Shown piece by piece: positions 6,592 through 14,060 of a stretch of DNA of 64,000 nt (position 1 is the stretch's first letter; the number at the start of each line of letters is the position of its first letter). Below the pieces are notes generated by a model. The model was not told the DNA's origin and searched no databases. It saw nothing but the letters and a program-made list of their open reading frames with translations. The position numbers were made by a program, and so were the translations under genes. Source of the stretch: Streptomyces sp. NBC_00442 (lineage in GTDB: Bacteria > Actinomycetota > Actinomycetes > Streptomycetales > Streptomycetaceae); contig NZ_CP107918.1 in assembly GCF_036014195.1 (NCBI RefSeq), positions 2,852,001 to 2,916,000 on the forward strand. The letters are read 5' to 3'.

Positions 6592-8772
6592 TCAGGACGT
6601 CAACACCACGAGCCGCTGGGTCGCCCTGGTCATCGCGACATAGCGGTCGACGGCCCCCTCGATGCCGGTGCCGAACCCCTCCGGGTCGACGAGGACCACC
6701 AGGTCGAATTCGAGCCCCTTGGACAGCTCCGGGCTGAGCGACCGCACCCGGGCCGTGGCACGGAAACCGGGATCTCCGATCACGCAGGCGATCCCGTCCG
6801 CGTGCGCGGCGAGCCAGGTCTCCAGGACCGAGTCCAGGTCCGCGACGGACCCGTGAGCGACCGGAATGCCGCTGCCGCGCACGGAGGCCGGCACGTTGGC
6901 GTCGGGCAGGGCGGCGCGAATGACCGGTTCGGCCTCCGTCATCACCTCTTGAGGGGTGCGGTAGTTGATGCTCAGGGAGGCCACCTCGGCCCGGTCGAGT
7001 CCGATCCGCTCCAGGCGTTCGGTCCACGACTCGGTGAATCCGTGCCTGGCCTGGGCGCGGTCGCCGACGATGGTGAAGCTGCGCGAGGGGCAGCGCAGCA
7101 GCAGCATCTGCCACTCCGCGTCGGTGAGCTCCTGGGCCTCGTCCACGACGACGTGCGCGAACGGCCCCGCGAGCGGGTCGGGCTCGGCCGTGGGCAGGGC
7201 GCTGTCGTCGATCAGGGTGTCCTGGAGGTCCTTTCCGCGCAGCATCCTCAGCGCGCCCTCGCTCTCGTCGCCCGCCGAGTTGAAGTCGGATGCCGAGATG
7301 ATCTCGGCGATGACGCCCGACATCCGTTCCCGCTCCGTGGCGACCACCGCGTCGTGGCGCCGCCTGCGCCGCTCCGTCTCCGGGTCGCCGAGCCGCTGGC
7401 GGGCCGCGTCCAGGAGCGGCAGGTCGGACACCGTCCAGGCCCGCGCGTCCGCACGTCGCAGCCTGCGTACGTCGTCGGGGCCCAGCCAGGGCGCGCACAT
7501 CCGCAGGTAGGCCGGGACCGACCACAGGTCGCCGACCACGTCGGCCGCTTCGAGCAGGGGCCACGCGCCCGCGAGGGTGTCGGTCAGCTCGCGGTCCAGG
7601 CGCAGCGCCTGGCGGAACTCGTCGAGGGTGACGTCGTCGCCGTCGTACCGGTCGAAGAGGATCGCAACGAGCGCCTCCCAGACCTGTTCGCGGCCCTCGT
7701 TGTGCGGGGTGCCGGGGCCGGGCGCCCCGAAGGCCTCGGCCCAGTCGTCGGCGGTCAGGCGCAGGTCGCACCAGGGGGTGGTGACGGTCACGGTCCCGGT
7801 GGGCGGCTCCTCGTAGAAGGCGACGGCCTTCTCGATCGCCCCGACCATGTCCGCGGTCGACTTGAGCCGGGCCACCGCCGGGTCGCCCTCCTCCTCGGCG
7901 TCGGCGCCCTCCGTGACGAGGTCGCGCAGGATGCACGTCCGTACGCCCTCCTCGCCCAGGCTGGGCAGTACGTCGGCGACATAGTCCAGGTAGGGGCGGT
8001 GCGGGCCGACGAACAGGACGCCGCCGCGCCGGTGGCCCAGGCGCGGGTCGGAGTAGAGCAGGTAGGCGGAGCGGTGCAGGGCGACGACGGTCTTGCCGGT
8101 GCCGGGGCCGCCGTCGACGACGAGCGCGCCCCGCGAGCCCGCGCGGATGATGGCGTCCTGGTCGGCCTGGATGGTGGACAGGACGTCGTGCATCCGGGCC
8201 GAGCGGTTGGTGCCGAGGCTCGCGATGAACGCGGACTGGTCGTCCAGAGCCGCGTGTCCTTCGAGTCCGTCCGCGCTGAACACTTCGTCCCAGTAGTCGC
8301 TGATCCGGCCCGCCGTCCAGCGGTAGCGGCGGCGGCTCGCCAGGCCCATCGGGCCGGCGTGGGTCGCCGCGAAGAACGGTTCGGCGGCCGGGGAGCGCCA
8401 GTCGGTCAGGAGGCGGCGGCCCTCGCTGTCGGTGAGCCCGAGGCGGCCGATGTAGAGCGGCTCGGGGTCGTCGGCGGCGACGATGCGCCCGAGGCACAGG
8501 TCGAGGCCGAAGCGGCGCAGGGTGCGCAGCCGGCCGGTGAGCTGGTGGACCTCGATGTCGCGGTCCATGGCGGCCCGGCCGATGCCGCCGGGTGCCCGGC
8601 GCAGCTCGTCGAGACGGCCGGAGAGTTCGGTGATCGTTTGGTCGAGGGTGCGGGCGATGGCGGCGAAGTGCCGCTCGTCGCCTCCGATCAGCGCCGGATC
8701 GGCCTTGGCGGCAAGACGGTCGGGAAGGTCGAACGCGCTGGAGGATCCAGATACCGACAACTGCACACGCAC
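6592..8772 (-). CDS. helR: HelR-type HelD-family helicase-like RNA polymerase recycling factor
   Basis: A 726-residue superfamily-1 helicase-like ATPase. Walker A is GPGTGKT near residues 222-228, with a DEAQE Walker B-type motif near 535-545, a Q/RNY-like motif (SINYRTPQEVM) and C-terminal UvrD motif TRATQRLVVL. The N-terminal coiled coil (ITELSGRLDELRRAP...VHQLTGRLRTLRR) is the HelD feature that enters RNA polymerase. The start SVSGSSSAFDLPDRLAAKADP resembles Streptomyces HelR as I recall it. HelR is known to displace rifamycins from RNA polymerase and to support tolerance. The GTG at 8772 has a GGGAG Shine-Dalgarno nine bases upstream. A rifamycin-associated element lies about 60 bases upstream, which supports the assignment and suggests rifamycin-inducible expression. 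Confidence 0.85.
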   Translation of the reverse strand: MRVQLSVSGSSSAFDLPDRLAAKADPALIGGDERHFAAIARTLDQTITELSGRLDELRRAPGGIGRAAMDRDIEVHQLTGRLRTLRRFGLDLCLGRIVAADDPEPLYIGRLGLTDSEGRRLLTDWRSPAAEPFFAATHAGPMGLASRRRYRWTAGRISDYWDEVFSADGLEGHAALDDQSAFIASLGTNRSARMHDVLSTIQADQDAIIRAGSRGALVVDGGPGTGKTVVALHRSAYLLYSDPRLGHRRGGVLFVGPHRPYLDYVADVLPSLGEEGVRTCILRDLVTEGADAEEEGDPAVARLKSTADMVGAIEKAVAFYEEPPTGTVTVTTPWCDLRLTADDWAEAFGAPGPGTPHNEGREQVWEALVAILFDRYDGDDVTLDEFRQALRLDRELTDTLAGAWPLLEAADVVGDLWSVPAYLRMCAPWLGPDDVRRLRRADARAWTVSDLPLLDAARQRLGDPETERRRRRHDAVVATERERMSGVIAEIISASDFNSAGDESEGALRMLRGKDLQDTLIDDSALPTAEPDPLAGPFAHVVVDEAQELTDAEWQMLLLRCPSRSFTIVGDRAQARHGFTESWTERLERIGLDRAEVASLSINYRTPQEVMTEAEPVIRAALPDANVPASVRGSGIPVAHGSVADLDSVLETWLAAHADGIACVIGDPGFRATARVRSLSPELSKGLEFDLVVLVDPEGFGTGIEGAVDRYVAMTRATQRLVVLTS

Positions 8773-8832
8773 TTCGTGAAACTCCCATTTCCGCAGGTAC
8801 TGGCCCGAGGCCAGTGATTCTGCGGCACGATG

Positions 8833-8852
8833 GGGGCCTTGCCGCAAGCCCC
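8833..8852 (-). promoter_or_regulatory. Rifamycin-associated element (RAE) upstream of helR
   Basis: Minus strand reads GGGGCTTGCGGCAAGGCCCC, an imperfect palindrome (GGGGCTTGC / GCAAGGCCCC). It matches the RAE that precedes rifamycin-response genes in actinomycetes. A weak -10-like TATAGC lies at 8865-8860, which would put the start point at the element; that part is inference. Confidence 0.85.
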
Positions 8853-8875
8853 CCAGTGCGCTATATCTTGATAGT

Positions 8876-8911
8876 GGCGAGGAGAGCACGTACTCCTCGC
8901 CTTTTTGTTTT
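8876..8911 (+). terminator. Intrinsic terminator-like hairpin facing rightward
   Basis: GGCGAGGAG (8876-8884), eight-base loop, CTCCTCGCC (8893-8901), then a T-rich run TTTTTGTTTT on the plus strand. Both flanking genes are on the minus strand, so the hairpin ends no annotated transcript; on the minus strand it lacks a U tract. It may terminate a short plus-strand RNA from the RAE region. Confidence 0.6.
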
Positions 8912-8935
8912 CCCGCCCGCGCGATGATTACGGTT

Positions 8936-8980
8936 GCGGACTCCCGGCCTGCGAACTCCCGACCTGCGGACTCCAGGCCT
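8936..8980. repeat. 15-bp tandem repeat, three copies
   Basis: Three near-identical 15-base units (GCGGACTCCCGGCCT type) at 8936, 8951 and 8966, ending one base before the stop codon of the deacetylase gene at 8981. Confidence 0.8.
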
Positions 8981-9820
8981 TTAGACGTAATCCTCCAGGC
9001 GGGCCACCGTGAAGCCCTGTTCCTGTATGTGGCGCAGCATGTTCGCCGTCATCTGCGTCATGGACGTGCCCTTGAGTTCCTTGGGGCCACGGAAGTGCGC
9101 CAGGATGATGTCGCCGGGGTGCAGCTTCTTGTCGCCGCGCTGGTACTGCATGTTGGTGATCTGCATCGACTCGCGCCACAGCACCATCGCCCGGATGTCA
9201 CAGGACTTGGCGGCCGCGCGCGTGTTCTCGTTCCAGTTGCCGTACGGGGGCCGGAAGAGCCCGGGTGCCGTGCCGTACTCCTTGCCCAGCTTCTTCTCCT
9301 GGGTGCATATCTCGTTCTTCTGCGCGGCCTCGCCGAGCGTGCGCAGATTGGGGTGCGAGAGCGTGTGGTTCTCTATGGAATTGCCGAGGCCCTGCAGCGG
9401 TTTGAAGTAGCCGTAATCGCCGCGGATGATGTCGTCGGTCAGGAACATCGTGAAGGGGATCTTCAAGTCCCGCATCATGTCGACGAACTTGGGGTCCTTC
9501 TCGGCCCCGTCGTCGAACGTGACGAAGACGATTTTCTCCTTGGTGGGTATGTCGCTCACCACCGGCACCTCGCCCGGCTTGCCCTTCACCGGCTTCTCGG
9601 CCGGCGGCGCGGGCAGCGCCGCGAAGGGCTTGAGTCCCCACTTCCGGTACGCGGCCTCGATGGCAGCCGCGTCGTCGCGCGGGGACGACGACGCCGGGGG
9701 CGCATCCCCGTTCTTGCCGTCCGGAGTCGCGCCGGCCGCAGCGCCACCGCCGCCGCCCGAGGAACAGCCCGCGATCATCAGAAGACCGAAGAGAGCCGCA
9801 CCGACAGCCTTCTTGCGCAC
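8981..9820 (-). CDS. Polysaccharide deacetylase-family lipoprotein, third paralogue
   Basis: 279 residues from the GTG at 9818-9820, preferred because GGCGGGG precedes it by about five bases; an in-frame ATG pair at 9833-9838 would add six residues. The signal peptide ends in lipobox IAGC (Cys19) followed by a Gly-rich linker. CE4 motifs are intact: TFDDGAEKDP, ENHTLSHPNLRTL with the paired histidines, RPPYGNW and IILAH. It ends ARLEDYV like the second paralogue. It is separated from the other two copies by about 6 kb and is directly upstream of helR in transcription order. Role in envelope glycan deacetylation is inferred. Confidence 0.88.
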   Translation of the reverse strand: MRKKAVGAALFGLLMIAGCSSGGGGGAAAGATPDGKNGDAPPASSSPRDDAAAIEAAYRKWGLKPFAALPAPPAEKPVKGKPGEVPVVSDIPTKEKIVFVTFDDGAEKDPKFVDMMRDLKIPFTMFLTDDIIRGDYGYFKPLQGLGNSIENHTLSHPNLRTLGEAAQKNEICTQEKKLGKEYGTAPGLFRPPYGNWNENTRAAAKSCDIRAMVLWRESMQITNMQYQRGDKKLHPGDIILAHFRGPKELKGTSMTQMTANMLRHIQEQGFTVARLEDYV

Positions 9821-9941
9821 GACAACCCCGCCCATCACTGGCCCTGTCCGTCATCAACTTACGCACAGGTGGATGACATAAAGGGTCACAGGGTTGCCTC
9901 AAACGATCGACCAGCGACAGTCGCGCCGCCCGGAGCTGCGC

Positions 9942-10193
9942 TCAGCCGACCGACTCGAAGCGCCAGCGGTGCACCGGCCGGGCCACCAACCCGCCCGCAG
10001 GCTCCGGGAGTTCGGGCAGCTCGGCGTCGTAGGGCGCGTCCCACCAGGTGATGACGAGCACCCGGTCGCCGTCCGCGCGCAGGATCTCGCGGCGCAGCGG
10101 CGAACCGGCCACCGGGTGCTCCCGCACCCAGGCGAGCAGATCGCCGCCCCGGCCCTCGGCGGCCCGCGCCTCCCACATCAGGGCGACGGTCAT
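9942..10193 (-). CDS. Small conserved protein translationally coupled to tsaD
   Basis: 83 residues ([20 protein letters not shown]...WRFESVG). The ATG at 10191-10193 overlaps the tsaD stop by four bases (ATGA), so it is almost certainly co-translated. The order of short strands and a helix ([34 protein letters not shown]) resembles a small antibiotic-biosynthesis-monooxygenase-like or dimeric alpha/beta barrel fold, but no catalytic motif is visible and I assign no function. Confidence 0.75.
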   Translation of the reverse strand: MTVALMWEARAAEGRGGDLLAWVREHPVAGSPLRREILRADGDRVLVITWWDAPYDAELPELPEPAGGLVARPVHRWRFESVG

Positions 10194-11341
10194 GAGTACA
10201 GGTTCTTCTCGCCGACCTCGTGCACGTGATCGTGGCCGTGCGCGTGGGAGTGCGCGTGGGAGTGCGCGTGGGAGTGCGCCCCGCCCGGTGCCCCCGCCTC
10301 GCCCGGTACGTGCGGCTCGGTCACCGGCAGCGAGGAGTCCGCGGAGAGCTCCAGGTCGGAGGCGGGCCGGTTCCTGGCCACCATCTCGGCGCCGAGCGCG
10401 GCGACCATCGCGCCGTTGTCGGTGCACAGACCGGGCCGCGGCACCCGCAGCCGGATGCCGGCCTTCTCGCAGCGCTCCTGGGCGAGCGCGCGCAGCCGGG
10501 AGTTGGCGGCCACGCCGCCGCCGATCATCAGATGGTCGACGCCCTCGTCCTTGCAGGCCCGTACGGCCTTGCGGGTCAGCACGTCCACCACGGCCTCCTG
10601 GAAGGACGCGGCCACGTCCCGCACCGGCACCTCCTCGCCCGCGCTCCGCTTGGCCTCGATCCAGCGGGCCACCGCGGTCTTCAGGCCGGAGAAGGAGAAG
10701 TCGTACAGCGGGTCGCGCGAGCCGGTGAGGCCGCGCGGGAACGCGATCGCCTTCGGGTCGCCCTCGCGCGCGAGCCGGTCGATGACCGGGCCGCCGGGGA
10801 AGCCGAGGTCGAGCACCCGGGCGATCTTGTCGAAGGCCTCGCCCGCCGCGTCGTCGATGGTGGCGCCGAGCGGGCGGACGTCCGCGGTGATGTCGGGGGC
10901 GAGCAGCAGCGAGGAGTGGCCGCCGGAGACGAGCAGCGCCATCGTCGGCTCGGGCAGCGGCCCGTGCTCCAGCTGGTCGACACAGATGTGCGAGGCGAGG
11001 TGATTGACCCCGTACAGCGGCTTGTTCAGGGCGTACGCGTACGCCTTGGCGGCCGAGACGCCGACGAGCAGCGCGCCCGCGAGACCGGGGCCCGCGGTGA
11101 CCGCGATGCCGTCGAGGTCGCGCGCGGAGATCCCTGCGGTCTTCAGGGCGCGCTCGATGGTCGGCACCATCGCTTCGAGGTGGGCCCGCGACGCGATCTC
11201 GGGGACCACGCCGCCGAACCTGGCATGGGTGTCCACGCTGGAGGCCACGGCATCGGCGAGCAGCGTCGTCCCGCGCACGATGCCGACGCCGGTCTCGTCG
11301 CAGGAGGTCTCGATGCCCAGTACGAGCGGTTCGTCAGCCAT
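10190..11341 (-). CDS. tsaD: tRNA N6-adenosine threonylcarbamoyltransferase TsaD
   Basis: Catalytic subunit that transfers the threonylcarbamoyl group to A37 of ANN-decoding tRNAs (t6A), with TsaB and TsaE. 383 residues with the ASKHA-fold opening [15 protein letters not shown] and metal-binding HLASH (His114, His118). [14 protein letters not shown] and the late [11 protein letters not shown] complete the core. The C-terminus carries an unusual tail with repeated His-Ser/His-Ala pairs (about 355-377), encoded by a short GC-rich repeat near 10240-10280. The ATG shares one base with the rimI stop (TGATG), so tsaB-rimI-tsaD and the downstream 83-residue gene form one coupled operon. Confidence 0.96.
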   Translation of the reverse strand: MADEPLVLGIETSCDETGVGIVRGTTLLADAVASSVDTHARFGGVVPEIASRAHLEAMVPTIERALKTAGISARDLDGIAVTAGPGLAGALLVGVSAAKAYAYALNKPLYGVNHLASHICVDQLEHGPLPEPTMALLVSGGHSSLLLAPDITADVRPLGATIDDAAGEAFDKIARVLDLGFPGGPVIDRLAREGDPKAIAFPRGLTGSRDPLYDFSFSGLKTAVARWIEAKRSAGEEVPVRDVAASFQEAVVDVLTRKAVRACKDEGVDHLMIGGGVAANSRLRALAQERCEKAGIRLRVPRPGLCTDNGAMVAALGAEMVARNRPASDLELSADSSLPVTEPHVPGEAGAPGGAHSHAHSHAHSHAHGHDHVHEVGEKNLYS

Positions 11342-11856
11342 CAGTCAGTCTCTTCTGTTCCTTGGACGTATTCCTGGACGGTCAGTCGCATCACGAGCGC
11401 GTCCACATTGCCCGGCTGGTAGTAGCCGCGCCGGAACCCGATGGGCTCGAAGCCGAAGCGCTCGTAGAGCTTCTGGGCCCGGGTGTTGTCCACGCGCACT
11501 TCGAGCAGGACCTCGTCGCACTCGAAGGCGGTGGCGTGCTTGAGGAGATCGGTCAGGAGGCGGGCGCCGAGCCCGGTGCCCCACTGGTCGCGGGCGGCGG
11601 CGATGGTCTGGACGTCGCCAAGGTCACCGGCGGCGGCGAGCCCCGCGTAGCCCACGAGCCGCCGCTCCCCGTCGTCGAAGGTCTCGGCGACCACGTAACG
11701 GCGGGTGGCGCCGGGGCCCCGGGCATGGGCGAGTTCGGACCAGAACATCCCCTCCGACCAGGCGTCCTCGGGGAAGAGTTCGTGTTCGAGGTCGAGCACG
11801 GGCGCGATGTCCCACCAGCGCATCTCGCGCAGGACGGCCCCGGTCGCTTCGGTCAC
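11341..11856 (-). CDS. rimI: Ribosomal protein S18 alanine N-acetyltransferase RimI
   Basis: 171-residue GNAT acetyltransferase. The acetyl-CoA loop is in [11 protein letters not shown], preceded by the beta-bulge region TIAAARD, and the C-terminal half has [29 protein letters not shown], diagnostic of RimI. E. coli RimI acetylates the S18 N-terminus; the actinobacterial substrate may be broader. The GTG at 11854-11856 is embedded in the tsaB stop (GTGA), giving translational coupling. In many actinomycetes RimI sits exactly between TsaB and TsaD, as here. Confidence 0.92.
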   Translation of the reverse strand: MTEATGAVLREMRWWDIAPVLDLEHELFPEDAWSEGMFWSELAHARGPGATRRYVVAETFDDGERRLVGYAGLAAAGDLGDVQTIAAARDQWGTGLGARLLTDLLKHATAFECDEVLLEVRVDNTRAQKLYERFGFEPIGFRRGYYQPGNVDALVMRLTVQEYVQGTEETD

Positions 11857-12506
11857 TTCGGGGTGACCACCTTGTAGTTCTTGGGCACCTGCGCGTCCGG
11901 CCGGCGCAGGTACAGCGGCGTCGGCGGCAGGAAGGGCGTGCCCTCGGCGAGCTTCTCGGCGGCGAGCGAGGCGAGCGCGCCGGCCGACTGGTGCTCGGGG
12001 CCGAGCGCCTTCGGGAACGCCTCCGGGTAGAGCACCGCGCCCTGGCCGACGACGGGCAGGCCGCTCAGCTCCTCCGCGATGTCGGCGGGCCGGTCGACCC
12101 CGGGATCGCCCGCGCGCGTACGGAAGTCGTCGTAGCGGGCCCAGTAGACCTCCTTGCGGCGGGCGTCCGTGGCGACGACGAACGGTCCTTCGATGCCGGA
12201 GGCGTAGGCGAGTCCGTCCAGGGTGCACAGACCGTGGACGGGCACGCCGAGCACCGAGCCGAAGGTCGCGGCGGTGACCAGGCCGACGCGCAGTCCGGTG
12301 TAGGGGCCGGGACCGACCCCGACGACCAGGTCCGTCACGGTGTCCAGGGCGAGACCGGCCTCGGCGAGCACCCGGTGGACGGCGGGCAGCAGCAGTTCCC
12401 CGTGCCGGCGGGCGTCGATCTGGCGGGCCTCGGCGACGACGGAGGAGCCGTCGTGCAGGGCGACGGTGACGGCGGGGGTGGCGGTATCAACGGCGAGCAA
12501 GAGCAC
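11853..12506 (-). CDS. tsaB: t6A biosynthesis protein TsaB
   Basis: 217 residues of the ASKHA-like TsaB family, a non-catalytic partner that dimerises with TsaD and recruits TsaE. It opens LLLAVDTATPAVTVAL, has RRHGELLLPAVHRVL, and the segment GVGPGPYTGLRVGLVTAATFG that distinguishes TsaB. It starts GTG at 12504-12506 and is the first gene of the tsaB-rimI-tsaD operon. The divergent membrane-protein gene starts 122 bases away, so the shared intergenic region should hold both promoters. Confidence 0.95.
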   Translation of the reverse strand: MLLLAVDTATPAVTVALHDGSSVVAEARQIDARRHGELLLPAVHRVLAEAGLALDTVTDLVVGVGPGPYTGLRVGLVTAATFGSVLGVPVHGLCTLDGLAYASGIEGPFVVATDARRKEVYWARYDDFRTRAGDPGVDRPADIAEELSGLPVVGQGAVLYPEAFPKALGPEHQSAGALASLAAEKLAEGTPFLPPTPLYLRRPDAQVPKNYKVVTPK

Positions 12507-12627
12507 GCGAACAGCCTACGACCAAGGCGGCGGGGGCACGGCGTCCCGCCCGAGCCGTCACCTGCTGCTACCGTCAGCCGCAGGTATGACCGTAGACATG
12601 CACGTACGTACGAAAGGGGAAGCCCAG

Positions 12628-13197
12628 GTGGCAAGGAGCAGCACGGGATTCGTGGCCGGGCTCACCGCGGCCGCTCTCGCGGTGGTCGGCTTCCTCGCCT
12701 ATCAGGCTTCGGCGAGCGCGCCTCCGGCCGCCGACCTGGCGGCCCCCAGCAGCAGCGCGTCCGCGTCGGCCAAGCCGTCGCACCTGCCGCCCGCGGGCTC
12801 CCCCGCCGTCAAGCCCGACCTGTCGGTGCCGGCCAACTCGGGCACCGGGGTGCGGGTCGTGTACTCGCTCGGCGCCAAGCGGGTGTGGCTGGTGGGCGTC
12901 GCCAAGACGCCGCGGACCTTCGCCGTCGTACCGTCCGCGATCAGCCCGAAGCCGGGCACCTACATCGTGACCTCGCGGACCGGGCACACCACGGGCTCGG
13001 ACGGGGTGGCCATCGAGCACGTCGTGGTGTTCACGACCAGCAAGAACGTGGTGGTCGGCTTCAGCGCCGCGGTGAACGACTCGATGTCGAGCCCCAAGAC
13101 GGAGAAGAAGACCGGCGGGATCCGCATGAAGCGGGCCGACGGCGACGCGATGTGGGCGTTCGCGACGCACAACTCGAAGGTCGTCGTCGTCCCGTAG
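12628..13197 (+). CDS. Membrane-anchored extracytoplasmic protein, unknown function
   Basis: 189 residues. The N-terminal helix FVAGLTAAALAVVGFLAYQA is a signal anchor, followed by a Ser/Ala/Pro-rich linker (residues about 25-65) and a beta-rich domain (VRVVYSLGAKRVWLVGV, FAVVPSAISPKPGTYIVTSR, AIEHVVVFTTSKNVVVGFSA). I do not recognise the domain. The GTG at 12628 is preferred because AAAGGGGA precedes it at good spacing; an ATG at 12586 is the alternative. It is divergent from tsaB and convergent with the 58-residue gene, leaving only 24 bases between stops. Confidence 0.75.
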   Translation: MARSSTGFVAGLTAAALAVVGFLAYQASASAPPAADLAAPSSSASASAKPSHLPPAGSPAVKPDLSVPANSGTGVRVVYSLGAKRVWLVGVAKTPRTFAVVPSAISPKPGTYIVTSRTGHTTGSDGVAIEHVVVFTTSKNVVVGFSAAVNDSMSSPKTEKKTGGIRMKRADGDAMWAFATHNSKVVVVP

Positions 13198-13221
13198 CCC
13201 GCGCGACGCCACTCGATGGGA

Positions 13222-13398
13222 CTACGCGGCGTCCTGGCGGGCGTCACCCTCGTCGGCGGCCGGAGCGCTCTCGCGCGGCGGGGTCGACACGGCGCTCGCC
13301 GCGGCGCACGAGGCGAGCAGATCGTGTATCGACACCCCGAGCGGTGCCGGGACGCCCCGCGGGGCCTGTGGCTTCGCTTCGCGTTCCGGCACGGTCAT
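13222..13398 (-). CDS. 58-residue conserved-type small protein behind an iron-box-like site
   Basis: A short gene reading MTVPEREAKPQAPRGVP..., with a helical core GVSIHDLLASCAAASAVSTPP and an acidic Ala-rich end (ADEGDARQDAA). The ATG at 13396-13398 has a strong AGGAGG five bases upstream, and the gene fills the space between two convergent stops, both arguing that it is real. No function recognised. An inverted repeat resembling the DmdR/IdeR iron box lies about 30 bases upstream. Codon usage is typical of its neighbours (G or C in almost every third position). Confidence 0.65.
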   Translation of the reverse strand: MTVPEREAKPQAPRGVPAPLGVSIHDLLASCAAASAVSTPPRESAPAADEGDARQDAA

Positions 13399-13426
13399 GG
13401 CGGCCTCCTGGGGCTGCGGAAGAAGG

Positions 13427-13447
13427 CGCGGTTAGGCAGACCTAACC
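13427..13447 (-). promoter_or_regulatory. Iron-box-like operator (DmdR/IdeR type)
   Basis: Plus strand CGCGGTTAGGCAGACCTAA (13427-13445) matches 14 of 19 positions of the Streptomyces iron-box consensus, and GGTTAGG-CAGA-CCTAACC is a perfect 7-4-7 palindrome (13430-13447). It lies about 30 bases upstream of the 58-codon gene and on the far side of tsaE's 3' end. Confidence 0.55.
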
Positions 13448-13550
13448 AGGTCTCTTACTCCATGTGACCACGCCTGGTGCGACCGGCGCAACATTTTGCC
13501 GACGTCTTGTCGGAACGTACGGTGCGCTCCAGCCGCGCGCGGCCGCCGCC

Positions 13551-14060
13551 TCAGAGATTCTCGACCCCGGCGCCCGCCCAGCGGGATCCGATTCCGGTGA
13601 CGGTCACCGTCCTGCGGTCGTCGTCGCTCTCGCCCACGGCCCGGTCGATGAGCACCTGGAGCCGGTCGTCGGAGAGCTCCTCGACCTTGCCCTCGCCCCA
13701 TTCGACGACCACCACGGACTCGGGCAGCTCCACGTCGAGGTCGAGGTCCTCCATCTCGTCGAGCCCTCCGCCGAGCCGGTAGGCGTCCACGTGCACGAGG
13801 GCGGGGCCGCCGACGAGCGAGGGGTGGACCCGGGCGATGACGAAGGTGGGCGAGGTCACGGCGCCGCGCACGCCGAGGCCCTCGCCGAGACCGCGGGTCA
13901 GGGTCGTCTTCCCGGCGCCGAGCTCCCCGGTGAGCATCACGAGGTCGCCGGGGCGGAGCAGTTTGGCGATGCGGCGCCCCAACTCCTGCATTTCGGAAGG
14001 TGAGTCGAGGGTGAGGATGGTGCCGGCGTCAGCCGCCGGGCTGCTGTGCGGTGCTTCCAT
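13551..14060 (-). CDS. tsaE: tRNA t6A biosynthesis ATPase TsaE
   Basis: 169-residue P-loop ATPase that powers the TsaB-TsaD complex in t6A formation. Walker A GELGAGKTTLTRG spans 45-57, followed by the family hallmarks SPTFVIARVH, HVDAYRL and VVVVEWGEG. The ATG at 14058-14060 overlaps the 3' end of the hydrolase gene by 32 bases, so it is probably co-translated; an in-frame start 33 bases further upstream is possible. Alr, hydrolase and TsaE in this order are typical of Streptomyces. Confidence 0.94.
   Translation of the reverse strand: MEAPHSSPAADAGTILTLDSPSEMQELGRRIAKLLRPGDLVMLTGELGAGKTTLTRGLGEGLGVRGAVTSPTFVIARVHPSLVGGPALVHVDAYRLGGGLDEMEDLDLDVELPESVVVVEWGEGKVEELSDDRLQVLIDRAVGESDDDRRTVTVTGIGSRWAGAGVENL

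Noticed and set aside
6433..8817. 794-codon plus-strand frame over helR
   Set aside because: Antisense shadow; helR has full motifs, a ribosome-binding site and an RAE.
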